Shown here in pieces: positions 7,623 to 16,849 of a stretch of DNA of 37,583 bases. This stretch comes from a virus: positions 1-37,583 of IMG/VR virus record IMGVR_UViG_3300033153_009399; one strand, written 5' to 3'. Under the pieces are notes generated by a model. It had not been told where the DNA came from. It did not search any database and worked only from the letters and a program-made list of their open reading frames with translations. Both the position numbers and the translations under genes were made by a program. The number at the start of each line of letters is the position of its first letter. The stretch's first letter is position 1.

Positions 7623-9455
7623 ATGGCAAAGCCCAAGGCGGAAATAATCATCGGCGCCCGCAACGAGGCGTCCGCGGTCGCCAAAGAGGTCGGCGACGAC
7701 GTCAAGGGTATCGGAGACAAGGCCGTCGAGGGCGCGGTCGGCGTCACGTTCATCACGGAAGCGATACAGCGCCTCGGCGGCGCTGCGATGGAATTTCTGA
7801 ACAAAGGCCTCGACATGAACCGTACTCTTTCTCGCTCCGTGATCGCGATGAACGACGCGGACATGACGACCCAGAAGCTCGGCGCCGCCATCAAGAGCAC
7901 CGCCGCAGATCACCTCGACGGCGTGTTCTCCGCGAACCAGGTCGCCGAGGCGTACGCCGGGATATCAGCGGAGGGTCGCGGTCTCGAGGGCACACTCTCA
8001 CTGGTCCGCGAGGGCATGAACCTCGCTGCCGCGACCGGCGTGGACCTCGTTACCGCGGTGGAGTCGATCGAGGCAACCCTCGACGTGTACAACATGAAGG
8101 TCGAGGACGCGGATCACATCACATCGGTGCTCGTGAATACCTGGCAGAGCACCGGCGCGCCCGTCGAGGAACTCGTGGCACAGCTGCGCGCCGCCGGCCA
8201 GGTGAGCGGCGCCATCGGCAGCGATTTCGACCAGCTCGCTTCTATCATGGGGTACCTGAAGAACGAGAGCGTCGATAGCGCGCGCGGGCTGCTCACAGCA
8301 TACCAGCAGATGGCCGCAGGGTCGACGTACGCGAAAGAGCTGCTCGAGAAGTTCGACGTCGCGATCAAGGACAACAATGGGAACCTGCGCTCGATGACGG
8401 TCGTGCTGACCGAGCTGAAGGAACGCGGCGCCGAGGACGCGGACGTCTTCGAGGCGTTCGGCGTGAGATCGCAGTCTGCACTGATAGCGCTCCTCGAGAA
8501 CCTCGACAAGGTGAACGACCTCGCGGGATCGAACTCCGAAGCATACGGGCTCGCGGCGGAAGCCGGCGAGAGCTATGCGGACAGCGTCGGCGGCGAGGCC
8601 GACAAGATGACCTCGGCGTGGGAGGATCTCCAATTGGAGTTATCCGAGGGGCTGCTCCCGGCGTTGATGTCCATCATGGAGGTCATCCGCCCGTTGCTCC
8701 TGGTACTCACGCAGTACCCGGGAATAATCTACGGTCTTATCGGCGCGTGGGTCCTGTACAAGATCGCGAAGCTCGCCGTCACCGCGGTGGAGTGGGGGCA
8801 CACCGCAGCCGTCGCCGCGCACACCGCCATCACGGGGGCGTCCACAGTTGCCACCTGGTCGCTGACCGGCGCTATCTGGGCCAGCACCGCCGCACTGCTC
8901 GCGAACCCGATCACATGGATCGTGTTGCTCATCGTCGGGCTCGTGCTCGTGCTATGGCAGCTCGAGGAACGGTTCGGTACGCTGACGTGGATCGTCGAGA
9001 TGCTGTGGGAAGGGTTCAAAGGGCTTGGGAAAGCCGTAATGTGGCTCTGGGAGAACAGTTTCAAAGTGCTTCTTAACGGGCTCGAGTGGGGTTACGATAA
9101 CATCCTGAAGCCATGGTGGGAGATCCTCGAGAAGATCATCGACGGCCTGAAGACCGCGGGCGATTGGATGGGCGGCGCTGCTGACGCGGTCGGTGGTATG
9201 TTCGGCTTCAAGGAGGGCACTGACTTCATCGTCGGCGGCGCCGGGGGCCCCGACAGTCAACTGCTGATGGCGAAGGTGTCGCCCGGCGAAAGAGTGCAGG
9301 TGACGCCGGCGCACGCGATCCCGGCCGGCGGCGGTGGTGGCGGGGGCGGGGTCCACAATCACTATTACAATTTCCCGAACGTGCACGACGCGGAAGGAGT
9401 GCGCCGTGTGATCCAGAAAACCCATCATCGCAGAGGGAGGTGGGCGACATCGTGA
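7623..9455 (+). CDS. Tape measure protein
   Basis: 610 residues. The N-terminal 330 or so are helical with the Ala/Gly-rich pattern of TP901-type tape measures (repeated SANQVAEAYAGISAEG, VDLVTAVESIEATLDVYNM, GSDFDQLASIMGYL motifs). Residues about 345-450 are a long hydrophobic stretch with several membrane-like segments, consistent with DNA delivery through the membrane. A Trp-rich region follows, then a Gly-run linker (PAGGGGGGGGV) and a C-terminal HNHYYNFPNVHD motif. Tape length predicts a rather short tail, near 90 nm using 0.15 nm per residue from known phages. The stop overlaps the next start. Confidence 0.88.
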   Translation: MAKPKAEIIIGARNEASAVAKEVGDDVKGIGDKAVEGAVGVTFITEAIQRLGGAAMEFLNKGLDMNRTLSRSVIAMNDADMTTQKLGAAIKSTAADHLDGVFSANQVAEAYAGISAEGRGLEGTLSLVREGMNLAAATGVDLVTAVESIEATLDVYNMKVEDADHITSVLVNTWQSTGAPVEELVAQLRAAGQVSGAIGSDFDQLASIMGYLKNESVDSARGLLTAYQQMAAGSTYAKELLEKFDVAIKDNNGNLRSMTVVLTELKERGAEDADVFEAFGVRSQSALIALLENLDKVNDLAGSNSEAYGLAAEAGESYADSVGGEADKMTSAWEDLQLELSEGLLPALMSIMEVIRPLLLVLTQYPGIIYGLIGAWVLYKIAKLAVTAVEWGHTAAVAAHTAITGASTVATWSLTGAIWASTAALLANPITWIVLLIVGLVLVLWQLEERFGTLTWIVEMLWEGFKGLGKAVMWLWENSFKVLLNGLEWGYDNILKPWWEILEKIIDGLKTAGDWMGGAADAVGGMFGFKEGTDFIVGGAGGPDSQLLMAKVSPGERVQVTPAHAIPAGGGGGGGGVHNHYYNFPNVHDAEGVRRVIQKTHHRRGRWATS

Positions 9456-11818
9456 AGCAGGGAACGTACGGCGGCAATAATGCTACAGGTCAGGGGATGG
9501 TCGAAGCGGACGGGTTTGTATGCGCTGACACGGCACCTACTGATTTAACTGGGAATTGTTATGCTGGGGATGAATACCTCTACCTCTGTAGGCCGGGAGA
9601 CACCGCATATAACCTCAATGAATGCCGGCCGTGGATCGTCATAACGCTGGACGATGGTATCGCGGATGGCTCGCGTCCGGACATTCTCGATATCCGTCTC
9701 ACACTTGACGGTGATGAACACGCCAACAACCCGAAGTTCTACGTGTACGTGTTAAGTCGGCCGATATATCCGTCGGTAGACGGCACTTACGACCCAAGCG
9801 CGCCAAAGACCGGATCTCCTGGCGGGCCGTCGTGGGATGAACAGGACGTTATGGTTGATATTGCCTGGTCATCCGGAGGGGGAGATTATGAAACGTCTGA
9901 GGCATACAAATATGGGACCGGAATTATCGACGCTCAGATCGGTAGTGCCGGGGATGTAACGATAAATCTTAAGGAGTACGTGAAGAAACACAGCCCCGAA
10001 TGGGGAGACAGCATCTATCTCCTCCTGGTCGCGTATGACCCGGGAGACGCGTCCTGTAGGTTCTTCTCAAAGGAACAGAGCTCTGGCACACGACCGTACG
10101 TGACCGTGAAGCACGTCGACACGCCCCCTGCGAAGCTAACGACTCTCGCGACTATCGGGTCCGACGACTTCGCGGACGCGAACGATGCCTACAAGACGGT
10201 CCCGGAGTTCTCCTGGGATCAGCACGCGTTCGAGGTCGACGTCACGAAGTTCTATATTATCTACAAGGAGAGCAGCGCGCCGAGCGACCCGAGCGACGGG
10301 ACGAAGGCGTACGTCTCGTTCGGGTCTGTCGCATACACCCAGGACATCACCGACTTCGGGATCACCAACTGTCACCTGGTCAACTCCTCCGGCGTACCGA
10401 TCGCGCCAACCGAGGGCACGGACACGTACTATGCGCTGTGCATCGAGGACGAGAACCACACCGGCGCCGACGCGATCATGTCGAACGCGATCATGGTTGA
10501 CCGCCCGGTGAAGCCTGTGGTGCAACTCCAGAAGTACGCGAGTGGTGCGTGGGGCGCAGACGACGACTGGGTCGTGTTCGACCGCGTCCGGATAAGAACG
10601 ACGGCCACCGCTGATGACGTGGCGTTCTTGTACGCATGGGGTGATGGTGAGAAGTCGGACTGGTTAGATGATGCCGCCGAGGACATCGGGACCTACCAGT
10701 ACCGACAGCACACGTATGAGGACACTCAGTATCCCGAGGGCACAGAGATAACGACGGTCAAGGTCTACGCGCTGAATCACCACGGCTTCAGCAGCGATGC
10801 AACCAGCACGACCATCGACGCGGGCGACGAAGGCCACGTCGGGGCTCAGACCGACAGCGTGAGCCCAGGAGTCGATACGGCGTACGTCCCGAGACGGCGC
10901 AGGATGCGATTGTACATCGAGGACATGGTGCTCGGTCGTGCCGGGCTCACTGTTTCGAAGGTGAAGGTGAAGTACACACAGGACACCGGGAGCGGATATC
11001 TGACGATCGGCTCCATAGATCAGAGCGGGTTCGCGAACGTCGGGAACAAGGTGAAGGTGGGCGTACTCTCCAGCTTCACGTCCGGCAGAACATGCCGTAT
11101 CATCGGGCTCGACACGGAGGGAAACATCCAGGAAGAGCAGGTGAACATACCGGACTACACGGACCCGACGACGTACGTGACCTCGACGAACACCTACAGA
11201 CACGTCCTGGCGATCATCGCGGACCACGACGTCCAGGACTTCGAGGTCATCCATGACAGTCCTGGGAGCGGTACCATCGGGACGTTCTTCAGCAGGACGG
11301 GCACTTACATCCAGCTGGATCTCCTGCACTATGTGATGTTCGCGAACGACGCCCTGGCAGCTACGGTATACACACAGCTCGAGGACAGCGATGCAGCGAC
11401 CGTCGAGGGGACGGTCGGTGTGGACGTGGTAGCGGCGACGGTGCTCGACCTGGACGTCGGCGGGGATCTCACGAACACCACCGTCGGCGGCCGTGAGCTA
11501 CCGAACATGGGCCCTGACGCGTCGTACGGCCCGGTCGCTGGCGAGAAGGAGGCGCTCGAAGAACCCTACTATCGTCATTACGGGCTAACGCTCCTCGAGC
11601 TGACGTTCGACGCGAACGACACGACCGACATCACGAAGATAAACCGGTTGCTCGACGGCTATTACGACTGGGCGACGTTCACGATCGACAGCACGGTGTA
11701 CGTTCTATGGCCTGCTGAGGACGCGGGCGCGGCGTACCGCGACGGTACGGCGAAGAATCTGGTAGGGAGCGCACTGTTCCTCGCGAGGCCGAAGGAGGAC
11801 TACATCGATGGGACTTGA
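9452..11818 (+). CDS. Large beta-rich tail protein, possible receptor-binding component
   Basis: 788 residues. The first 220 or so resemble a DNRLRE-type beta-sandwich: paired strands with LDIRLTLDGD, an acidic YETSEAYKYGTG loop, INLKEYVKKHSP and a final RPYVTVKH strand. Several beta-sandwich segments of fibronectin/Ig character follow (around residues 230-340 and 350-450), then an all-beta C-terminus. The GTG at 9452 is chosen: it overlaps the upstream stop and has GGGAGG 11 bases ahead. The 5' 500 bases are visibly AT-richer than the surrounding tail genes, suggesting domain exchange. Distal tail or side-fibre role is inferred from order before the hub. Confidence 0.6.
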   Translation: MKQGTYGGNNATGQGMVEADGFVCADTAPTDLTGNCYAGDEYLYLCRPGDTAYNLNECRPWIVITLDDGIADGSRPDILDIRLTLDGDEHANNPKFYVYVLSRPIYPSVDGTYDPSAPKTGSPGGPSWDEQDVMVDIAWSSGGGDYETSEAYKYGTGIIDAQIGSAGDVTINLKEYVKKHSPEWGDSIYLLLVAYDPGDASCRFFSKEQSSGTRPYVTVKHVDTPPAKLTTLATIGSDDFADANDAYKTVPEFSWDQHAFEVDVTKFYIIYKESSAPSDPSDGTKAYVSFGSVAYTQDITDFGITNCHLVNSSGVPIAPTEGTDTYYALCIEDENHTGADAIMSNAIMVDRPVKPVVQLQKYASGAWGADDDWVVFDRVRIRTTATADDVAFLYAWGDGEKSDWLDDAAEDIGTYQYRQHTYEDTQYPEGTEITTVKVYALNHHGFSSDATSTTIDAGDEGHVGAQTDSVSPGVDTAYVPRRRRMRLYIEDMVLGRAGLTVSKVKVKYTQDTGSGYLTIGSIDQSGFANVGNKVKVGVLSSFTSGRTCRIIGLDTEGNIQEEQVNIPDYTDPTTYVTSTNTYRHVLAIIADHDVQDFEVIHDSPGSGTIGTFFSRTGTYIQLDLLHYVMFANDALAATVYTQLEDSDAATVEGTVGVDVVAATVLDLDVGGDLTNTTVGGRELPNMGPDASYGPVAGEKEALEEPYYRHYGLTLLELTFDANDTTDITKINRLLDGYYDWATFTIDSTVYVLWPAEDAGAAYRDGTAKNLVGSALFLARPKEDYIDGT

Positions 11819-11846
11819 TGAGATAACGATCGGTGATCACCTATGA
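11808..11846 (+). CDS. 12-residue coupling micro-ORF
   Basis: ATG at 11808 has GGAGG (11794-11798) nine bases upstream and encodes MGLDEITIGDHL before a TGA that overlaps the ATG of the holin-like gene (ATGA at 11843). It may exist only to pass ribosomes from the tail gene to the next gene. The product could be non-functional. Confidence 0.35.
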   Translation: MGLDEITIGDHL

Positions 11847-12154
11847 ATTCGAAGATCGAACCAGGACACGGAGCGCAGTGCATCCGTCACGAGGAGAAGA
11901 TAAGCCAAGGCGAGCGGGAGCGCAAGCTCCTGTGGTCGAAGGTTGACGGGATCGCCACGGACGTGAGCTACATTCGTGGCCGGATCGACACTGCGCTCAA
12001 GACCAACGGTAGCGGCGCCCGTCATCCCCCATCACCCCCAGCCGAGCCCGGCGCAGGTTCGGCGATACTGACACCCCGCGGGCAGATGCTCCTGTTAACG
12101 ATCGCCGGCACCGTCGGCGGGATCCTCACATACATCACCGGAATATTATCATGA
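11843..12154 (+). CDS. Holin-like / XhlA-like membrane protein
   Basis: 103 residues. Residues about 12-50 are a charged amphipathic coiled coil (KISQGERERKLLWSKVDGI...). A Pro/Ser/Gly linker spans about 53-72, and one membrane segment lies at about 80-101 (MLLLTIAGTVGGILTYITGIL). This coiled-coil-plus-TM layout is that of XhlA/haemolysin-type holin-associated proteins, often encoded within tail modules. GGTGATC at 11831 sits 5 bases before the ATG. No endolysin was found in the window, so the lysis role is uncertain; a tail-tip membrane anchor is an alternative. Confidence 0.5.
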   Translation: MNSKIEPGHGAQCIRHEEKISQGERERKLLWSKVDGIATDVSYIRGRIDTALKTNGSGARHPPSPPAEPGAGSAILTPRGQMLLLTIAGTVGGILTYITGILS

Positions 12155-12163
12155 GGTGAGTAA

Positions 12164-15100
12164 ACGTTCAAAGCACTGGACGAGGACGGGGTTCTATACG
12201 ACGCCCACGATCTGGGATTGACCCACTACCCAGTGGGCACGACGATCGCGCCGGTGATGCTTCCGAACAAAACCCACCACCCGAGCATGCGCTTCATCTA
12301 TTATCCGGAAGGCCACCCGAAGCACGGGAAACCCGTGAAGTCCATCGTCCCGATGGGGCTCGACGTGTGGTACAAATCCCCGAAAGGGCGCCCGTTCCCT
12401 ATCGACATGACGGAGTACGATGGCGTGACAAGGCACGAGAAGGCGATGAAGGTCCGGCCCTGCAACAACGTGACCATCGGCCATTGGACGAATCCGGAGA
12501 AGTACCTTGCGCTGCGCCCGAACGCCACGGCAGGCGAGGAGCAGCTGGAGTTCACCATCAAGCACATCAAATTCAACGGCGAGGAGCAGACCATCGACGT
12601 GTCGAAGAACGACCCGGTAGAACACGAGGAGCTCGGCGGCGTCCTCGTCGACAAGGGCAGCGTTGTCATTGAGGCCGGGCGTATCTTCACCCGGCAATAC
12701 TTCAAGGTCCCGGAGGACTTCGAGGGGACCTTCGACATCAAGGAACGGGTTCACATCAAGGGACTTGTTCGTAAGGACATCATGGACCTCCCGACGTTCT
12801 ACTCGCAGAAGACCGACCGTCGGTTCATTCTCGCGCCCCCCAAATTCTTCGACGAGGACTTCGAAGAGATCCCGATAGAGGACCTGGCGGAAGGGACGAC
12901 TATCGAAGGCGAATACATCAACGGGAACTACATCAAGCGAGGGTACGTCACGGACCCTCGTGTCCGGTACATCGACGTCGACACCTACTACGGGAACACG
13001 TCAGACGGGCGTATCGCCTACGCGAACGTGGGCGACTGGGGGACGTGCCAGGGCGCCAGTGCGGGGAATAACCTCGACCTCGTGAGTTGGTCTAACACCT
13101 ACGGCTTCGGTGCCAGGGAACTGTCCGGCAATTATTCGATATACCGGCTCCTCATAGACTTCGACACCTCGGCGGTTGGTACGCCTGCGGATGCCAGTTG
13201 CTTCGTGTACGGGAAGACGAACATCGGCGGCGTTGCTGCCATCCAGCAGGGGACCCAGAACATCGCGATGACCGTGGACGACTACGACAGTTTTGTCGGT
13301 GGTGCCATCGACACGATAGACCCATGGACGCTGGTCTATAATGAGTTCACGAGCATCGAGGGGCTGATAGCCGCCGGCGGCGTTACGAAAGTGTGCATCC
13401 GTGAGGATGTCCACGACGTCTCGAACTACGCGCCGGGAACCGGCGAATCGTTCATCAACGGCAACTACTACGCCGACAACACCGGCACGTCGAAGGACCC
13501 CTACGTGGAGGTCACGGAGTCGTCCTATTCGATCACACTGACCGACCCGGACGGCGGGGAGGACTGGGACAATAAGACGAAGCACGCGATCTACGGGACG
13601 TCCTCCGGAGTGTACGGCGTGACGACGGTGGAGCTGGACCTCTCGCTCGATAGCGGGGTGACCTTCCCGACAGAACTGACGAGCGCTTTGTCGGTGAGCG
13701 GTGACGGCTCCTGGACGTGGGACTGGAACATCGACGAGACACCGGACACGGACTTTCGCGTGAGGGCGTCGGTGACCGCTGCCCCTGCGACGAAGGACGA
13801 GAGCGCCGCGAACTTCACCATCAGCGCGAGGTCCTTCACGATCACATGGCCCGGTGGCTCCGAGGAGGTCGGCGTCGGCAAGACAACCCATAAGATCATC
13901 ATCACCGAGGTCGGCGACGCGACCCATCTCAAGGTCGAGTATTACGACGGCTCCTGGCACACGATCTGGGCGAGCGAGGCCATCGGGAACCTGACGACAC
14001 CCGGGAAGACATGGACGATACCGAACGCCCCCGGGGTCGCTATCAAGGTGAAGGTAACGGACGCGAGCGCAGATAAGTCGGACACGCCGGCGTACGACGA
14101 GAGCGCCGAGTTCACGATCTACAAGCTCGACCAGACGCTCCTCGAGCCGGGCGGCAGCGAGACGCTTTACATCGGGAACATGTTCACCTTCGAGTGGGGG
14201 AACACGCCCGTCGCTGCAGACGGTGCAACGAACGTGAAACTCTGGTACTGCACTGACTTCACCGGCAGTAAGACGTGGCAGACGTTGAGCGCGAGCGAGA
14301 CGAACGACGGCTCCGCGTCGATCGAGGTCCCGGATGACGCAAGCAACGACTGCGGGTTCAAGGTCACAGAGCTGGACGGGGAACTGCTATCTGTCACGAT
14401 CGCGGCGAAGTTTACTATCGCGAACCTCGTTATCGTCGGTCGTAAGCGCGGTGTGAAGGCGCTCCTGACGATCGAGGGTAACGATGTTCCGGTCCGGGAC
14501 TTCAAGGTACATACCGCGACCGAGGGAAACATCATCGTCCGGGACATCGAGGTGATCCTGCCGCGCCGATCCTTCCTTGCATCCACCGCGCTCCTCGGTC
14601 TTCACGCATACTTCTATCACGGTGTATTCCACAAGAACGAGCGCCGCAACTTCCGCGGCCAGGTGGTCGGTGCGGAGATAGAGAGCGACGAGGTGGTGCT
14701 CACACTCGTCGACTGCACGCGGTACCTCGGGGGCGAGCGTATCGCCATCGACGAGAACGTCAGCGGCTGGACGCTCGGGGGCCTTACGGACGAGCTCCTG
14801 CACCGTACGGGGCAGTTCGATCTCACCACGTTCCAGAGCGATCTCACACCGGATATCTCGAGGATGCCGAGCGACCTCGAGGGCACGCTCCCTGGATTGT
14901 CCGGGTTCGATGCGGTGAACGAGATGATGGAGGCGGCGGTGCTCATCAAGTCGATGACCGACGTCACCGAATATTTCTTGCTCAACCCGTACGACAATGT
15001 CGGGCGCATCAAAGGCGTCCCGGAACTCGACGCCATCAACCTACACCTTCCGAGTCACGAGAGCGTTGACCTTGACCCCGGCGTCAACGCCGGGATCCCG

Positions 15101-15463
15101 CTGACCCGTGTGGTGATGCAGTCGAAGACCGACAGCACCATCGAGGCGTCGTTCACGAACACTGCGCTCGAGCAGCTGCACGGCCCGAGCCCGGTGGTAG
15201 TGAAAAAGTTTCCGTCAGAGAGCCCCGACCGCCTGAAGGAAGCAGCGATACACTACGCGTTACTGAATCGGGAGCCGAAGGCCGCGTTCTCCCTGAACTA
15301 CCACGGTGGCTACTTCCTCCGCCCGCTGATGGGGATGGACGTCAGCGCTCACGATCTTCCTGTCGACAGCGCATACATCCTCGAGACCGAGTACGAAGGA
15401 GATCTCAATACGAAGGTCGTCCTCGACACCCGGCGCCCTTCGTTGTTCGACCTGCTCCAGTGA
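12164..15463 (+). CDS. Tail hub fused to DNRLRE- and Ig-like adhesin domains (apparent ACG start)
   Basis: 1,099 residues from ACG at 12164. Residues 1-260 form an N-terminal domain beginning (M)FKALDEDGVLYDAHDLG, like distal tail proteins. Residues about 265-445 form a DNRLRE-like sandwich. About 455-755 hold three consecutive Ig-like repeats, each opening with a strand ending in PDGGE or PGGSE. From about 758 to the end is a baseplate-hub-like domain (KALLTIEGNDVPVRDFKVHTA..., VVLTLVDCTRYLG) similar in pattern to gp27/ReqiPepy6-gp37-type hubs. GAGGTGA at 12153-12159 lies 4 bases before ACG. A TTG at 12218 is the first standard start but would discard 18 codons with strong coding bias. Role: tail tip plus host binding, inferred. 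Confidence 0.72.
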   Translation, partial: TFKALDEDGVLYDAHDLGLTHYPVGTTIAPVMLPNKTHHPSMRFIYYPEGHPKHGKPVKSIVPMGLDVWYKSPKGRPFPIDMTEYDGVTRHEKAMKVRPCNNVTIGHWTNPEKYLALRPNATAGEEQLEFTIKHIKFNGEEQTIDVSKNDPVEHEELGGVLVDKGSVVIEAGRIFTRQYFKVPEDFEGTFDIKERVHIKGLVRKDIMDLPTFYSQKTDRRFILAPPKFFDEDFEEIPIEDLAEGTTIEGEYINGNYIKRGYVTDPRVRYIDVDTYYGNTSDGRIAYANVGDWGTCQGASAGNNLDLVSWSNTYGFGARELSGNYSIYRLLIDFDTSAVGTPADASCFVYGKTNIGGVAAIQQGTQNIAMTVDDYDSFVGGAIDTIDPWTLVYNEFTSIEGLIAAGGVTKVCIREDVHDVSNYAPGTGESFINGNYYADNTGTSKDPYVEVTESSYSITLTDPDGGEDWDNKTKHAIYGTSSGVYGVTTVELDLSLDSGVTFPTELTSALSVSGDGSWTWDWNIDETPDTDFRVRASVTAAPATKDESAANFTISARSFTITWPGGSEEVGVGKTTHKIIITEVGDATHLKVEYYDGSWHTIWASEAIGNLTTPGKTWTIPNAPGVAIKVKVTDASADKSDTPAYDESAEFTIYKLDQTLLEPGGSETLYIGNMFTFEWGNTPVAADGATNVKLWYCTDFTGSKTWQTLSASETNDGSASIEVPDDASNDCGFKVTELDGELLSVTIAAKFTIANLVIVGRKRGVKALLTIEGNDVPVRDFKVHTATEGNIIVRDIEVILPRRSFLASTALLGLHAYFYHGVFHKNERRNFRGQVVGAEIESDEVVLTLVDCTRYLGGERIAIDENVSGWTLGGLTDELLHRTGQFDLTTFQSDLTPDISRMPSDLEGTLPGLSGFDAVNEMMEAAVLIKSMTDVTEYFLLNPYDNVGRIKGVPELDAINLHLPSHESVDLDPGVNAGIPLTRVVMQSKTDSTIEASFTNTALEQLHGPSPVVVKKFPSESPDRLKEAAIHYALLNREPKAAFSLNYHGGYFLRPLMGMDVSAHDLPVDSAYILETEYEGDLNTKVVLDTRRPSLFDLLQ

Positions 15464-15493
15464 ATTAATTAACTCGTACTAATTACGAAAAGA

Positions 15494-15528
15494 TAATTTA
15501 ATATAGTCTCCATGTTGATTATATCCGG
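15494..15528 (+). promoter_or_regulatory. Leaderless promoter of the beta-helix gene
   Basis: TTTAATATA (15497-15505) is an archaeal TATA box with a purine-rich CGAAAAG element just upstream. Its centre is about 28 bases before the ATG at 15529, predicting a transcript that begins at or next to the start codon. No ribosome site is present, consistent with leaderless initiation. Confidence 0.7.
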
Positions 15529-16557
15529 ATGAGATACGCGGTCATGGTGTTCGCATCGGCGCTCTTGCTCGTGCTTGTTACGGGCTCGAGCGGGGAAACC
15601 CTCCAGGAGATGGTCGACGGGACCGCTGAGGGTGACACGCTGTATCTGTCGAACGGGACGTACCGCTCACCAGGATACTCGACGTTTCTGAACAGGTCCA
15701 TCACGATACAGGGAACGACGAACGGGACGAGCATTATTACTGGTGACCAAATCGTTACACTTGATTTTTTCGGCGTAAACATTACATTACGAAATCTTGT
15801 TATCGAATCCATGATTGAAGAATCCGGAGCAGTAAGAGCACGGAAGTGTGACAATCTTACAATAGAGAACTGTATCATTCGGGACGTTATGAGTGGGATC
15901 TCTTTCGAGGGAAACGGAACACGTCTTGAAAACCTTACCATCTACTGTGAATACATCGGGGTCATGGCGCGAATCGCCGATGATGTCATCATCCGTAATT
16001 GCACGATCGAGGCGGGAGAGGGTGGATTGGACATCCAGGGACGATCGAACAACCGACTCATCGAAGGGAACACTATCCGTAACGCATCGTATGGTGTAGC
16101 AATCGCGCATGGCGAGAACTATACCATCGTCCGGAACACGATCACCGGGTGCGGTATAGGAATCTACGAGGGAACGCATACCGGCATCCTCCCGAACGGC
16201 CTCATCATCGAGGAGAACCTCATCGAGGGCAACGTCCTCGGGGTGTTCGTCCAGGACGAGAACCTGACCCTCGAGCTGAACGTGACCAACGTCAAGGACC
16301 CCGTGAGCGAGAACGTTATCCTGACGGAATGGAACGCAACGAGCAAGGCGATGGAACCAGTGAACGACGATCCCCCGTACGTACCGCCGCCCGACCCGCC
16401 CGTGGATCCACCGCCCGACCCGGGCCCCGGACCGAACGCCACCGGCAACGGGACGGAGAGCTCATCATCGGACGCCGTGAATTACTCTCCGTTGATAATC
16501 ACCGGCATGATCGGGGCGATCGCCGTGGGTGTGTTGTTCTACCGCCGGAAGTCGTGA
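15529..16557 (+). CDS. Secreted, membrane-anchored right-handed beta-helix (NosD-like) surface protein
   Basis: 342 residues. Signal peptide at about 1-22 (hydrophobic, ending GSSG). Residues 25-265 show right-handed parallel beta-helix repeats of the NosD/CASH type with recurring N-x-[IV]-x-x-N and G-[IV] turns. About 12 N-glycosylation sequons (NGT, NLT, NYT, NVT and others) are present. A Pro/Asp-rich stalk spans about 278-303, and a C-terminal membrane helix near 320-338 is followed by RRKS. Topology implies display on the cell surface with a short cytoplasmic tail. It has its own promoter and lies outside the structural operon; its middle is AT-richer than neighbours. It is probably a lysogenic-conversion or receptor-masking protein acquired from a host. 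Substrate unknown. Confidence 0.75.
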   Translation: MRYAVMVFASALLLVLVTGSSGETLQEMVDGTAEGDTLYLSNGTYRSPGYSTFLNRSITIQGTTNGTSIITGDQIVTLDFFGVNITLRNLVIESMIEESGAVRARKCDNLTIENCIIRDVMSGISFEGNGTRLENLTIYCEYIGVMARIADDVIIRNCTIEAGEGGLDIQGRSNNRLIEGNTIRNASYGVAIAHGENYTIVRNTITGCGIGIYEGTHTGILPNGLIIEENLIEGNVLGVFVQDENLTLELNVTNVKDPVSENVILTEWNATSKAMEPVNDDPPYVPPPDPPVDPPPDPGPGPNATGNGTESSSSDAVNYSPLIITGMIGAIAVGVLFYRRKS

Positions 16558-16562
16558 ACATC

Positions 16563-16582
16563 GTGTGTGCGTTATTACACAC
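16563..16582 (+). terminator. Weak hairpin after the beta-helix gene
   Basis: GTGTGT (16563-16568) pairs with ACACAC (16577-16582) around an 8-base loop, 5 bases after the stop, followed by a pyrimidine run (TCTCCCC). It lies between the beta-helix gene and the next promoter. A 6-bp stem is weak evidence. Confidence 0.3.
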
Positions 16583-16606
16583 TCTCCCCGTTGGTAATCA
16601 CCACCG

Positions 16607-16654
16607 CACCTTTTAATATTCCCAGACACGGACTTGTCTTGGGGGAGTAACCAA
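16607..16654 (+). promoter_or_regulatory. Promoter and ribosome site for the 64-residue protein
   Basis: CTTTTAATATT (16610-16620) is a TATA box. GGGGGAG at 16641-16647 sits 7 bases before the ATG at 16655. Unlike the late promoters, the predicted transcript has a short leader that includes a ribosome site. The ribosome site decides for ATG 16655 over an in-frame TTG at 16634. Confidence 0.55.
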
Positions 16655-16849
16655 ATGGTCCGGGCGACGCGAGATGTAAAGGTATATGGAATATGCGGGG
16701 ACACGATGGGGCTGTGTCTTGAGACGACGTCGAATGAGATCACTATCGAGGATCACGGAGATGATGTCCGGATCACCCTCGGAGAAGGTGGCAGCGGAAT
16801 ACAAATAATCATGCCGATAAGGGTGGCGGTCCGTCTCGGGATCCGTTGA
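16655..16849 (+). CDS. Small beta-rich protein of unknown function
   Basis: 64 residues with alternating strand-like segments (VRATRDVKVYGICGDTM, NEITIEDHGDDVRITLG, GIQIIMPIRVAVRLG) and two Cys. No transmembrane segment. It has its own promoter and converges on the minus-strand membrane-protein gene, with stops abutting at 16849/16850. Possibly part of the same accessory cassette as the beta-helix protein; function not recognised. Confidence 0.6.
   Translation: MVRATRDVKVYGICGDTMGLCLETTSNEITIEDHGDDVRITLGEGGSGIQIIMPIRVAVRLGIR

Noticed and set aside
13001-13960. 319-codon minus-strand frame opposite the tail hub
   Set aside because: Same shadow effect as above in a region with clear Ig and DNRLRE domains on the plus strand.
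16634-16849. TTG 16634 as start of the 64-residue gene
   Set aside because: It lies upstream of the GGGGGAG site, which points to ATG 16655.
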